Assembly (NCBI GenBank): GCA_963082975.1
Contig: OY720344.1
Location: forward strand, 77,550,053 to 77,614,052
Source of the DNA: Labia minor
Lineage: Eukaryota; Arthropoda; Insecta; Dermaptera; Spongiphoridae
Reading direction: 5' to 3'
Length of the DNA: 64,000 nt
A program made the position numbers and the translations under genes. The notes under the pieces were generated by a model that saw only the letters and a list, made by a program, of their open reading frames with translations, had not been told where the DNA came from and did no database searches. Positions 35,601 through 46,030 of this stretch are shown here, piece by piece (position 1 is the stretch's first letter; each line of letters begins with the position of its first letter).

Positions 35601-35971
35601 AGTGAAAGAAAATTCCCTTATATGCCTCCCCTTCCGAGCCCCTAAGAGGGGTTATTTTAAAGGAACAATCGAAAAATGATTTTAAATGAATGAATGGATG
35701 AAAATTCAAATTTTATATATAGTTTTTTATATATGTTTATTTATTCACAAAAAATTAATTGACATAATTATCAATTTAATAAAATAAAATAGTATTATTA
35801 ATAGTATTAAATTATAGCCGTAATTCTCTAGGAGGATATAGTTAAACAATGAACTTTAAATATTTATATATGTATATATTTTTACGATGATTTTTTTCCG
35901 AGGACCGCGGACCCCCAGTAAAGGCTTCGCGGACCCCCAGGGGTCCGCGGACCACAGTTTAAGAACCACTG
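32675..35971 (-). mobile_element. Buster-type hAT transposon, intact copy 1
   Basis: It is 3297 bp long, bounded by inverted ends CAGTGGTTCTTAAACTG (at 35955-35971, reverse strand) and CATAGGTTCTTAAACTT (at 32675). A perfect 8-bp target duplication GCTTACTC occurs at 32667-32674 and 35972-35979. The central TA of the duplication fits the nnnTAnnn preference described for Buster-type hATs, as opposed to nTnnnnAn of Ac-types. Subterminal GGGTCCG-type repeats lie at both ends, including a palindromic GGTCCGCGG cluster. The 5' non-coding part holds a 55-bp tandem duplication (about 35397-35515) and two copies of a 30-bp unit (35153-35215). One uninterrupted transposase gene fills the rest. Confidence 0.96.
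33061..34920 (-). CDS. hAT transposase (ZBED5-like), copy 1
   Basis: A 619-residue uninterrupted frame encodes the transposase that cuts the element out and inserts it elsewhere with 8-bp duplications; it acts in the nucleus. An N-terminal basic segment (TKKRKTRK, residues 26-33) could serve as nuclear signal. A BED-type zinc finger follows, with ligands C56, C59, H76 and H81. The RNase-H-like catalytic core shows LDESTDVTN (D203) and ICTDGARAM (D269); the C-terminal hAT dimerisation region has LCEQAFSVL, with E572 as the third acidic residue. Length matches animal ZBED5-like/Buster proteins. The start MDRWL is the only in-frame Met before the zinc finger and is shared by copy 2. Compared with copy 2 it has E95, D382, L456 and E465. 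No stop or frameshift, so it is probably functional or only recently silenced. Confidence 0.96.
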   Translation of the reverse strand: MDRWLQTGSTQKRKESDDEASTANSTKKRKTRKYSDDYLSFGFTYICNNDVERPVCVLCQESLSNESMKPANLRRHLQTKHSEHVSKSIEFFKMEKEELNSSQKLMVKTGSGGMSKKAVMASYEVALLIAKAGKPHNIAEQLILPATKVITNIMLGTKAANDINLISLSNDTVKNRIEDMSCNIKEELISRVRKSHYYSLQLDESTDVTNNANLLAFIRYEFENQIQEDVLFCDSLPSRTTANDIFNSLNNFITENEIEWPKCVGICTDGARAMSGTRTGLIALIKNVAPQVVWNHCCIHRESLAAKNMSPDLKRTLDEVVKIVNFIKARPLNSRVFKILCEEMGSQHTHLLLHTDVRWLSRGKVLIRLFELRDEIRLFLIDAHFELTECFNDFIWLAKVAYLTDIFTKLNELNLSLQGTVVNIFKVEDKIEAMIKKIDLWSKRIQNGVYESFPTLNDFIESSSEKLLNQTRQLFVEHLITLKSNFRKYFSTPDPCNNWIRDPFNMEITNAKHLSAPEQDILVELSCDTTYKLKFNKTELSNFWLLLRSDYPALANKALQHLIPFCTTYLCEQAFSVLFYIKSKYRNKLNVEPDLRLKVSNIKPDIEILVSRKQLHTSH

Positions 35972-35979
35972 GCTTACTC

Positions 35980-36543
35980 AATTTTTCTATTTCAATTATT
36001 TGAATACTTTGATACTTTTTATTTTTTATTCTTTTACTTATTTCTATTATATATTCTAAAGAATTTTTAAAACTTTTATTTTGTAAATTCTGCTTTAAAT
36101 TTTATATATAAATAATATACCTCTTAACTACTTTTTGGATATTATCAAGGTCTCATAATCTTGATAACTCTTTAACTAGTATTATATATTTATAAAGAAT
36201 AAAATTTCTCTGAGCATTAAATATAGGAAAATTAAAATTTCATTTAATCTCATAGAATTGACTATTATCGAAATAGTAAAATTTTATTTGTTTTTATAAA
36301 TATTTACAAGATTTAAGCTACATATTTAAATTCAGACACTTTAAAATTGCCTCGTGATATATTTATACTTTATTTAGTATTATATTTCATATTTTTTTTT
36401 AATTCTATGTTGAATTCAAATAGTTTAAGTTAATATTTCGGATATTAATTAATTATTTGCACCAAACATTATTTTTAATGTTGTATTTCAGATTTTAACA
36501 GCGGCAATTTTGAAATATTTGTTGAACAAGTTTTGTATGCGAT
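35980..36543. other. AT-rich stretch, nothing recognised
   Basis: AT-rich DNA between the hAT and the HINE. No supported feature. Confidence 0.6.
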
Positions 36544-37010
36544 TTTTTGAAGTGAAAACTTCCAATTATTTTTATTTATTTATTGTAAATTTTTCAATGT
36601 AACCATGGTAACCATAAATAGACTTTTACCAAAATATTACTAATTAAATTAATTTTGGATAAATTAATTTTGGATTTAACTACAATAAAACCTTCCCTGG
36701 GACGCCCACAACAATCCCTGAAAGTTTCATCGCAATCGGACGGGTAGTTTTTGAGTATTTGACAGACACACACACAGACAGACAGACAGACAGACATATA
36801 TATATATATATATATTCATACACATCGTATTTTTAATATTTTTGTAATAATAATCAGTTTGCTGAAAAAAATAATTATGAATTTTATATATATATATATA
36901 TACGTATATAAATTTCATTTTTCTCGTGAAGCTGGTGCGCATTCCGTCTGCTTTCAAATTTCTTACGCACAAGTTTTCACTTCTGTCGGCCAGTCCCACG
37001 ACTGCCAATT
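36544..37010 (+). mobile_element. HINE (non-autonomous Helentron, DINE-1-like)
   Basis: A T run is followed by subterminal repeat GAAGTGAAAACTT (36549-36561). Near the other end its perfect inverted copy AAGTTTTCACTTC (36971-36983) is followed by a stem-loop (CAGTC 36991-36995 with GACTG 37000-37004). The core holds a tetranucleotide (ACAG)n tract at about 36768-36795 and two TA runs. From 36560 on it is nearly identical to 9695-10139. DINE-1/HINE elements are known for exactly this plan: paired subterminal inverted repeats, a GTCT-type microsatellite core and a 3' stem-loop. Open frames reading through it are microsatellite artefacts. High identity of the two copies suggests recent activity. 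Confidence 0.75.
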
Positions 37011-37660
37011 TTTAAAGGAAACGTTTTATTATGTTAATTCATCTTTTATAAATGATAAAAACGATGTAACAGTCCTTCAATTAATGAATAAAATGAATTT
37101 AAATGAGAAAATATATTCAATCAAGCTGAATGTCAATTAGAAGTGAAAGTTTTGCACCGTTTACAATATTTTTTTTTTTTTTTTGTTTTTTGTTAAAATA
37201 ACAAAAAAATTACTATCTTTTAAAATTATTTCAGCAAAATATCATCGAAATTGACACTCTGACACCTTTTCGATATATAAAAACAATGTCTAAAATGAAA
37301 AATGACCCTGATTTCGAAATGTCATTTGATCAAATCTCGATTGTCTTTGTTTTTAATCGATGCCGATTTGTATAGTCCTGAAACAGAGTTCAACTTATCG
37401 ACTTTTAGTGATCGCGTGTTCAAAACATTCCCTCTTCTTTTTACCTCTTTAATCTCGTCTCTTTCTCTCTCTAATAATGCTTTTGGGTATCATAAAATTT
37501 ATTAACTATGCCAGGTTTCCAAATGAATATTTATTTATTTATTTATTTCCCTCTATCATTTACTTATCTTGTCGAATCACCGGAACTCGTTTATTGAAAT
37601 GATATTGTGCAATAAAAATTAAGTTTAATCGTTATCCAACCTGTATAACTTTAATTAAAT

Positions 37661-37695
<35 letters not shown>

Positions 37696-38519
37696 ATGCA
37701 TACAAATATTTTCAAATGATTTTAAGATTCATATGATTATCATAATTTAACTTATTTCAGGAAGAACGTGTTAAATAACAACTGCGCCAAACGGTGTGGT
37801 TTTGGTTCAACGAGTTTTTATATTTTTTTTTACTAAAGAGACATATATTCGATATATATAAACTAGTTTATTTATTTATGTTCTTTGTTTACATTGAACT
37901 TTGCTCAACTAATGACATATTATTTGATTTTTTCTATAAAATATATTTCTTTATCGTTTCGCTTGATTCATTTATATATATATATATACTGCTTTTTCCG
38001 TTTAATTGTTTATTTACAATGTAAAATTTAATTTTAAAATTTAAACAAGAACGGAACGAAGAGTTTAGACTTGAATTAAAAGGAAGTACATTTTTAAAAA
38101 AAAAAAGTAATACTAACAGCCATTTAATCCTCTTTAACTTGTGTAAATAAATAAAGAAAAAAATATTATATAAAATACTTTCCATCTATCTATTTAGGTT
38201 TATAAATATTTTTTATTTTGTAATTTCGATTGATTTTGCTAAATTTTTATATATAATAGTTGTTTTATATTTATATATTACTGTGAATTTTTTTTTAAAT
38301 CGATAAATTAGGGTAACTAAAGACATGAATGAGGACAATCTGTTTTATTGAGGTGACTTGTACTTTGAACTATTAATCTCATTTTTATATTGTTATCGTC
38401 ATTAAGGGAAAAATTAAAAAAAAAATTTAAATAAAAATTATCGATTTAATATTTTTCTTGATAGATTAATAAAGAATAAAATAATTATAAAAACATTTAA
38501 ATCAAACCTTTTTATAGTC
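37011..38519. other. AT-rich stretch, nothing recognised
   Basis: AT-rich DNA. A patch at 37290-37500 has ordinary complexity and a 67-codon plus-strand frame without recognisable motif. TA runs at 37665-37695. Confidence 0.5.
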
Positions 38520-38598
38520 ATTATATACTATAGTGTATAATATGTATACTATTGTATATATATACACTATAATGTATACTATAGTGTAATATATTACT
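38520..38598. repeat. TATA-rich palindrome cluster
   Basis: Repeated self-complementary words (ACTATAGTGTA, GTATACTAT, TACACTATA) occur on both strands between 38525 and 38592, so the segment can fold on itself in several registers. It directly abuts the hAT-like edge at 38599. Confidence 0.6.
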
Positions 38599-38690
38599 CA
38601 GTGGCGGATTAAGTTGATTGGGGGCCCCGGGCGGTAAAATTGAAATGGGCCCTCTCTTATTTACAATTATAATTGAAAGACAAATTTTGT
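38599..38690 (+). mobile_element. Edge of a second hAT-type element (truncated)
   Basis: CAGTGGCGGATTAAG followed by GGGGGCCCCGGGCGG is a typical hAT terminus (CAGTGGCGGAT- class). The preceding 8 bases, ATATTACT (38591-38598), would be the target duplication, but I found no matching inverted end downstream, so the other end has been lost or is too diverged. Where the element stops is unknown. Confidence 0.45.
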
Positions 38691-38990
38691 TTATATTATA
38701 ATTTAGGCTGTTTTATACTTACATATATAGTACTTATGTAAAAAATACATAATTTTTACTGTGGTCGCTGACACCCAAAATAGATTATTTTTTCTTGAGT
38801 TAGTCGGGGTTCAAACACGACCGAATAAAGATCTGTATATCAAGAATAACTTGTTTTATTTAAACTCCGATATATACATTAACGTTCCACCTTGATATAA
38901 AAATATCTTATTTTTCTATGTAAGTATTTATAAATAGAAATTTGTATTAAAACTTTAATACATAACTTAATTATATATTTATGTATATTG

Positions 38991-39028
<38 letters not shown>

Positions 39029-40540
39029 ATAATATTATTTAATTAAAATAAGTAAATTATTTTTATTTTTTTCAAAATTTACCATACTTATTATTATACA
39101 TAAAGTAGCGCCTCCGATCAAGAAGATCAAAACAACAGTTGGGAGGACCCGTTCTACTGATCATAGAACACCTATATTAGGCAGCAAAAAGCGCTGACCT
39201 TTCGTAGGATGTACAAAAGCCAGAGAAGAGATATTATTATATTTATGCATTTTAGATTAACATGTAATATATAAATATTATACAATTTTGACTCTTGGAT
39301 AAATATAATAGGAATAGAATAAAAATATAGTTTATTAATTAAAAAGTTTTTTTATATTCTTAATAACTAAAACTATTACTTTTTGTTATAGTATAAATTT
39401 AATAAAGTCATTATATGGGAGATCTCAATTTTATTTTCGTATTCTTTCAAAGCACACTTCCGTTAATAATTACTAATATCCGCTTGATTTTTTTTAATTA
39501 ATACTTAGTTTTCTAGAATACAAGATAATCAAAAAAGAGTTGCACTTTATTATACTTTAAAAAATAAAAATAAAATATTTTTTACTTATTCTCAAATAAT
39601 AAAATTCTAATTTCTAAACTGGTTTTAAAATTATCATTTTTACTAAACTTATACTGATATTTGGATTATTATCTTTATTATTATATTATATTCGTTCACA
39701 TTCAAATTAGAATTCTCGATGAAAAAATATTTATTCAAATAAATTTAAAATAAAAAAAGTTTTTTATAATATATTAAATAAATTTTTTTGTTAATTAAAA
39801 TGAAAATTTTATGATTATTTTAAATTTAATTATTTCTTATATGAAATTATATTATATTTTAAATTCTCCATTGGGAAGAAAGAAATATTTAAAAGAAAAC
39901 TTATTCTATATTTTATTATTTACATAATTAAGCGTATTTAAATTAGCCAAAAACCTGAATTTTCTTGAAAATATATCTTATCTAATAATTTTGATAAGTA
40001 AATATATGTTTTTATTTAATTATATCTCTTATAAATATTTAAACTGTAATATTTTATTTTAATAAAATTATTTGGAATGATATTGTTTTTTTTTCTTTTG
40101 GAAATACGTGTATATATACCTAGTAATAAAAATCAGTGGAGTATTAAAAGATTTCCTAATTATGTTTTAACATATGTTATTAATTTATTGTATTACAATT
40201 TTTTATATATATTTTGAAAAAAAAATATAAACATGTTTCATACTAAAAAATAATTTATTCATTAAATGAATGGTCCAAAAATCAAGAAATAATAAAAAGT
40301 AACTGTTAGTTAATTCTTTCAAAATTATTATCAAAATTTATAATTTACTTTTAAGTTTTGATATAATTATGATATCTTTGATTTTTGTTAATTTGTAATA
40401 TATATATAAAAAACAAGAGAATGAATTTCAACAAAAATTTTGATTTTCTAAAATTTTCATTATATTTAAGATTATGTCATTTTTATAAAAAATATTTCAT
40501 TTTATGCTCTCTAAACTAATTTATCATCTAATTTCTATTT
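38691..40540. other. AT-rich stretch with one complex patch
   Basis: Mostly AT-rich. The patch at 39100-39230 (GCGCCTCCGATC to CGTAGGATGTACAAAAGCC) and the one at 38755-38840 (GTCGGGGTTCAAACACGACC) have ordinary complexity and may be interior remnants of the hAT-like element starting at 38599. No coding sequence recognised. Confidence 0.4.
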
Positions 40541-40544
40541 CTAT

Positions 40545-40700
40545 TTTGAAATTATTAGCCACCACATTCCTCCAACTGCTTCTATCTTACCCACCTACAT
40601 CCAATTTTGATTTTCTCCTAATTCCTTCAAATCTTTATTTGTATTATTCGTCCATCACGTCCTTGATCTACTAACAGATTGTTTCCAAGTTTCTCTCATA
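40545..40700 (-). mobile_element. Highly degraded LINE 3' end
   Basis: The plus strand shows the antisense order of the family tail: TTAGCCACCACATTCC, then CCAATTTTGATTTTCTCC, then AATTCCTTCAAATC, then GTCCATCACGTCCTTGATC, then GATTGTTTCCAAG. This parallels the better copies at 48690 and 59015. No reading frame survives. Confidence 0.5.
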
Positions 40701-41010
40701 TTTTTACTTTTCTTAACATTCATTTATTTAAATAATATATAAATTATCTTTATTAATTGTATTTTTTTCTACTTTGTTTCAGGTAAGCGAAATAATTTCA
40801 CAATACTATCAAATTCATTTAATGTATATAAAGTATGAAACTTCAACTATGTAAGTACTACAATAATACACATATAACCTAAAATTTTTAGGAAATTTAT
40901 CTAGTTTTATTATTATTATTATTATTATTATTAATATTATTTCTTTTCTAAGACAATAAGATATTTTGAAAATAATAATATATTTTTTGGTTTTTATTAT
41001 TATCAGAAAG

Positions 41011-41640
41011 TAAGGTGGTTGTGTCTAACTTAATTGTCCCTAGGTAGCTTGCATCCGTGCCTTCCACTTCAACTCCCCACTTCCCTTCATTATTACTTTT
41101 TTTTCTCTCTCCCAGCTCAACTTCTGACACGTTTTGTCGTGCTGTGGTGTCGTTAAGTGGTGTTAATTTGTCGAAGGTCCTTCCGATGAGATTGGAACGG
41201 TGATAAGCTCTTCGGGCCCTTCCTAATTGGATCTGATGGTGCCTCATGCAGGCAGGTAGTAAGTTCAAGTGGCATGGTACGGCCGGTCCATGGGTACCGA
41301 CCATCTTACGCAAGTTCTTCGCTTCAGGCCGATGTTTTTCTTTCAATTGCCATGTCAATGAACTCGTCCGCATTTCCAAACTTCCCTTGTCCACTCGACT
41401 TCCTTGATAAGGGTGACATCCCTTCGGATTTACCACCGTATCTAATCACTTCTACACTCTTTCGATTGATTTTTATATTCTTTGTAGAACCAAGAAGAAT
41501 AGAGAGAAAACTTGTCAAATGGTTTTTAATCGGTCATGCGCTTCAAATTTTGAACTCGGCGTGTTTTGCTTCCAACCAAGACAATACATCCCAATGCCCA
41601 ATTAACCAAAACAATTGCCCTCGAATTGTCAACCAACAAC
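41011..41640. promoter_or_regulatory. Longest balanced-composition island; regulatory element or unrecognised exon
   Basis: About 600 bp of high-complexity sequence. It is open on both strands for unusually long: 162 codons minus (40948-41436), 176 codons plus (41274-41804), and a 53-codon ATG frame at 41246-41407 reading SKFKWHGTAGPWVPTILRK and then GRCFSFNCHVNELVRISK, which looks protein-like. None matches a family I know. Self-complementary blocks near 41277-41302 (CGGCCG and GGTACC sites) argue for DNA-level constraint. The site CAGGCAGGTAGTAAGT at about 41248 could act as a splice donor. I cannot decide between coding and regulatory. Confidence 0.35.
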
Positions 41641-42743
41641 ACTATGAAATAACAACGTTTCATTTTAAAATATATATTTACTTTACTAATCAAATCTGGA
41701 TATTCAAACCCCTTTACCTCTTTATTGTCATTACAAAATTTTTATTTCCTAATCTAATCAATTTTGACGTATTTCAGACGTATTTGATACGATTTTTTAT
41801 ATAACACATATATTTGTATAACAAAAGTAATAAATTCAACTCAAAAATTCTAATAATAAACTACAATATAAATATACATACTAATAATAATAATAATATA
41901 AATTGATTTGTCTCTAGTCAATCTGATGTTTGCTTTACTTCAGGTAAATTCTTTTACAAAAATTGGTAGAGAATAATTACTACGCTCTACTATTTTGCGT
42001 TCAGAATATTGTCCAGTTAGAAATTTAAATTAAAACTTTGTTCCAAAATTTATTCAAAATATCTATAAAATACTAGTGTTCTAGAATATATTTTTTTTTT
42101 TGATAAATTGCTTTTTGTACCATTTTTCTATCAAATAGAGGGGTACTATTGATTTACTAGTGATTTTCGAAAAAAACATCAATTAAATCGAAGTTAATTT
42201 TATTATTTTAAACTATTAATTATTATAATTAAACGACTACGCAATCCTAAACTCCTTTTAAACGGCTTCATGGATCTTAATGGATCGGGTATCCTTAGAA
42301 CCGTCATGACCCAAGGTTAAGGTATAAGGTTGAAAATTTCAAAAAAGTTGATCTGTTTCATAGTTATGGGCAAAAAACCGACTCATATAAACAACGCTCT
42401 ATATACCGCCTCTGGTGGGTCCGTTAAGAAGTTGACACTCAATATAATATTAATAATTCTAGAAATGTCCATACAAAAAATGTTTATAATATTTAAATTT
42501 TTATTTTAAGTTCTAATATTCTAAAATATTAAAAGTAAAATTAAATTAAATTGAATATTACTCCTAATTGATTAATATTTTCTAAATCAAAGTAAGTAAT
42601 ATTTTTTATATTTTGAAAAATGTTGCAATTTGCAAAGTTGAGTGAAAACGAAGATCCAAATGAGAGAAAAAATATACTGATGGAATTAAAATAAATTAAA
42701 ACCTTTCGCATACAGACTTTCAACAAATTACTATGTATTAAAT
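41641..42743. other. AT-rich stretch with unclassified repeat-like segment
   Basis: AT-rich DNA. The part 42100-42430 has ordinary complexity (TAGAGGGGTACTATTGATTT; GGATCGGGTATCCTTAGAACC; CCGCCTCTGGTGGGTCCG) and reads like the interior of an old transposon, but no ends or coding motifs were found. Confidence 0.4.
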
Positions 42744-43698
42744 CAGTGGTTCTTAAACTGTGGTCCGCGGACCCCTGGGGGTCCGCGAAGCCTTTACTGG
42801 GGGTCCGCGGTCCTCGGAAAAAAATCATCGTAAAAATATATACATATATAAATATTTAAAGTTCATTGTTTAACTATATCCTCCTAGAGAATTACGGCTA
42901 TAATTTAATACTATTAATAATACTATTTTATTTTATTAAATTGATAATTATGTCAATTAATTTTTTGTGAATAAATAAACATATATAAAAAACTATATAT
43001 AAAATTTGAATTTTCATCCATTCATTCATTTAAAATCATTTTTCGATTGTTCCTTTAAAATAACCCCTCTTAGGGGCTCGGAAGGGGAGGCATATAAGGG
43101 AATTTTCTTTCACTTTGTTATTGGGGAAAACCAGGGGAGGGGACAGTCTTACCCGGAAAAACCCAAATTGTCAGCGTCCACTGTGGGGTTTTAAACAGTT
43201 TTAAAGCAAATGTTAATTATAAGTTCATTTCTCAACGAGTTGTATCTTTAAATTATTTTTATTAATGTTAATTATAAGTTCATTTCTCAACGAGTTGTAT
43301 CTTTAAATTATTTTTATTAATTTAATTAATTATAATTAAATTATAGCTAATAATAGTTTATTATAGCTAATAATTTTTTTTAATTTTTAGTGTAATTTGC
43401 ATGATCATTATTTTATAAAAACACTAAACACATTTTGCAATTTCCCAGAAAGGCTGTTTTTGAGAGTAAGTATAAGTTAGTTTTATGAATAAAAAATATT
43501 TATTTTAATAATATTTTAGAATCAAATTACGAAATTAATAATATTTTAGAATCAAATTACGAAATTAATAATATTTTAGAATCAAATTACGAAATATATT
43601 TATTATATAAATTAATATTCATTTAAAATGATATTAAATCATTTATTTAAAATGATTTAAAACATTTATTAAAATGATTTAAAACATTCATTTAAAAT

Positions 43699-44035
43699 AA
43701 GGTGACCATTTTTTAGAAAGCAAAAACCAGTACATTTTTTTTTGTTGACTGGTGGGGTGGGGGCGAGAGATAGGGAGATATTACTTAGATATAATTTATA
43801 AACAAAAATATTATAAACAAAAATTATTTTTATGCAAAATATTTATTAAAAGTTGAATGTGGTCGTAAAAGTATCATCAAATTTTGGAAATAAAACAAAA
43901 TGAAGTAAATAAGTTAAAATTTAAACGTTTATAGAAATTAATGAAAATTTTGTACTGGTTTTTGTTTAAAACTATCTAGGACCAATGCCAAAAAACCAGT
44001 ACTGTACTGGTAAAACCAGTACGAATGGTCACCTT
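43699..44035. mobile_element. 337-bp MITE nested in hAT copy 2
   Basis: Inverted ends AAGGTGACCATT (43699) and AATGGTCACCTT (ending 44035) are flanked by a 9-bp direct duplication ATTTAAAAT (43690-43698 and 44036-44044). Copy 1 of the hAT has the empty site, which proves insertion. The word ACCAGTAC recurs near both ends and forms a palindrome CCAGTACTGTACTGG at about 43996-44010. The interior has a G-rich tract (about 43750-43780) and no coding sequence. The 9-bp duplication would fit Mutator-like elements; an 8-bp hAT-type reading with asymmetric ends is also possible. Confidence 0.9.
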
Positions 44036-44170
44036 ATTTAAAATGATATTAAAACATTCATTTCAAATCATATTAAAACATAGCTAGTAAATAATAATTC
44101 GTTATATTTATATTATATTTATATTATATTTATATTATTGTAGTTCAATGTTAATAAATTACTCCATAAA

Positions 44171-46030
44171 ATGGATCGTTGGCTACAAACTGGTTCAACA
44201 CAGAAACGGAAAGAATCAGATGATGAGGCATCAACAGCAAACTCTACCAAGAAACGCAAAACTAGAAAATATTCGGATGATTATTTATCATTTGGATTTA
44301 CTTATATTTGCAACAATGATGTGGAAAGACCAGTCTGCGTTCTATGTCAGGAAAGTTTATCCAATGAAAGTATGAAACCTGCTAATCTCAGACGTCATTT
44401 ACAAACAAAGCACAGCGAGCATGTTAGTAAGTCTATCGAATTTTTTAAAATGAAAAAAGAAGAACTTAATTCAAGTCAGAAATTGATGGTAAAGACGGGA
44501 TCTGGTGGTATGAGTAAGAAAGCAGTAATGGCATCATATGAAGTAGCTCTACTTATTGCTAAAGCAGGAAAGCCGCATAATATAGCAGAGCAATTAATTC
44601 TTCCTGCTACAAAAGTAATTACAAATATAATGTTAGGAACTAAAGCAGCAAACGATATAAATTTGATTTCATTATCAAATGATACGGTTAAGAATAGGAT
44701 TGAAGACATGTCATGTAATATAAAAGAAGAATTAATATCGAGAGTGCGCAAAAGTCACTATTACTCATTACAATTGGATGAAAGTACTGATGTCACTAAT
44801 AATGCCAATTTGTTAGCTTTCATTAGATATGAGTTTGAAAATCAAATACAAGAAGATGTATTGTTTTGTGATTCACTACCTTCACGAACGACAGCTAATG
44901 ACATATTTAACAGTTTGAATAATTTTATAACCGAAAATGAAATAGAGTGGCCAAAATGTGTTGGAATTTGCACTGATGGTGCTCGTGCAATGTCAGGTAC
45001 AAGAACTGGATTGATTGCTCTTATTAAAAATGTTGCGCCTCAGGTTGTTTGGAATCATTGCTGCATTCACAGAGAATCATTAGCAGCCAAAAATATGTCA
45101 CCAGATTTGAAAAGAACATTAGACGAAGTAGTTAAAATTGTCAATTTCATTAAGGCTCGTCCACTTAATTCCAGAGTTTTTAAAATTTTGTGTGAGGAAA
45201 TGGGTAGTCAACATACACATTTATTATTACATACAGATGTACGTTGGTTGTCCCGCGGGAAAGTACTCATTCGCCTTTTTGAGCTTCGAGATGAAATACG
45301 ATTGTTTTTAATAAATGCGCATTTTGAACTGACCGAATGTTTCAATGATTTTATCTGGTTAGCTAAGGTGGCTTACTTGACTGATATTTTTACAAAATTG
45401 AACGAACTTAATTTGAGCCTGCAAGGTACTGTTGTAAATATATTTAAAGTTGAAGATAAAATAGAAGCAATGATTAAAAAAATCGACTTGTGGTCGAAAC
45501 GCATCCAGAACGGTGTATATGAGTCTTTTCCAACTCCCAATGATTTCATAGAAAGCTCCAGTCAAAAATTGCTTAATCAAACGCGTCAATTATTTGTTGA
45601 ACATTTAATTACTTTGAAAAGCAACTTCAGGAAGTATTTTTCTACTCCTGATCCTTGCAATAACTGGATCAGAGATCCATTTAATATGGAAATTACAAAT
45701 GCTAAACATTTATCTGCACCTGAACAAGATATTCTCGTGGAATTATCATGTGATACAACTTATAAACTAAAATTTAACAAAACTGAATTGAGCAACTTTT
45801 GGTTACTTCTCAGGTCAGATTATCCTGCGCTTGCAAATAAAGCACTTCAACACTTGATTCCATTCTGCACAACATATTTATGCGAACAAGCTTTTTCGGT
45901 ACTATTTTATATTAAGTCTAAATATAGAAACAAATTAAATGTAGAGCCGGATCTTAGATTAAAAGTTTCCAATATTAAGCCAGATATTGAGATTCTTGTT
46001 TCAAGAAAACAACTGCATACATCTCATTAA
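44171..46030 (+). CDS. hAT transposase (ZBED5-like), copy 2
   Basis: A 619-residue intact frame, same protein as 33061-34920 apart from four substitutions: E95K, D382N, L456P, E465Q (copy 1 to copy 2). All key residues are kept: BED finger C56/C59/H76/H81, acidic D203 and D269, and CEQAF with E572. None of the changes touches a catalytic or metal-binding position; L456P lies in a likely helical insertion region and could affect folding. Its promoter region is separated from the 5' element end by the nested MITE (43699-44035), about 135 bp before the start codon, which may alter expression. It sits in the opposite orientation to copy 1, 9.3 kb away. Confidence 0.96.
   Translation: MDRWLQTGSTQKRKESDDEASTANSTKKRKTRKYSDDYLSFGFTYICNNDVERPVCVLCQESLSNESMKPANLRRHLQTKHSEHVSKSIEFFKMKKEELNSSQKLMVKTGSGGMSKKAVMASYEVALLIAKAGKPHNIAEQLILPATKVITNIMLGTKAANDINLISLSNDTVKNRIEDMSCNIKEELISRVRKSHYYSLQLDESTDVTNNANLLAFIRYEFENQIQEDVLFCDSLPSRTTANDIFNSLNNFITENEIEWPKCVGICTDGARAMSGTRTGLIALIKNVAPQVVWNHCCIHRESLAAKNMSPDLKRTLDEVVKIVNFIKARPLNSRVFKILCEEMGSQHTHLLLHTDVRWLSRGKVLIRLFELRDEIRLFLINAHFELTECFNDFIWLAKVAYLTDIFTKLNELNLSLQGTVVNIFKVEDKIEAMIKKIDLWSKRIQNGVYESFPTPNDFIESSSQKLLNQTRQLFVEHLITLKSNFRKYFSTPDPCNNWIRDPFNMEITNAKHLSAPEQDILVELSCDTTYKLKFNKTELSNFWLLLRSDYPALANKALQHLIPFCTTYLCEQAFSVLFYIKSKYRNKLNVEPDLRLKVSNIKPDIEILVSRKQLHTSH

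Noticed and set aside
36727-37140. 93-codon frames over the HINE
   Set aside because: Translations are of TA and ACAG microsatellites.
38755-38840. tRNA gene (GGTTCAAAC-like word)
   Set aside because: No cloverleaf can be drawn; no matching A box or acceptor stem.
41274-41804. 176-codon plus-strand frame as a gene
   Set aside because: Half of it runs through AT-rich DNA with typical low-complexity translation; only the island part is of interest.
43006-43194. 62-codon frame repeated at 35521-35709
   Set aside because: It is duplicated only because both hAT copies carry the same 5' non-coding region; no evidence that it is translated.
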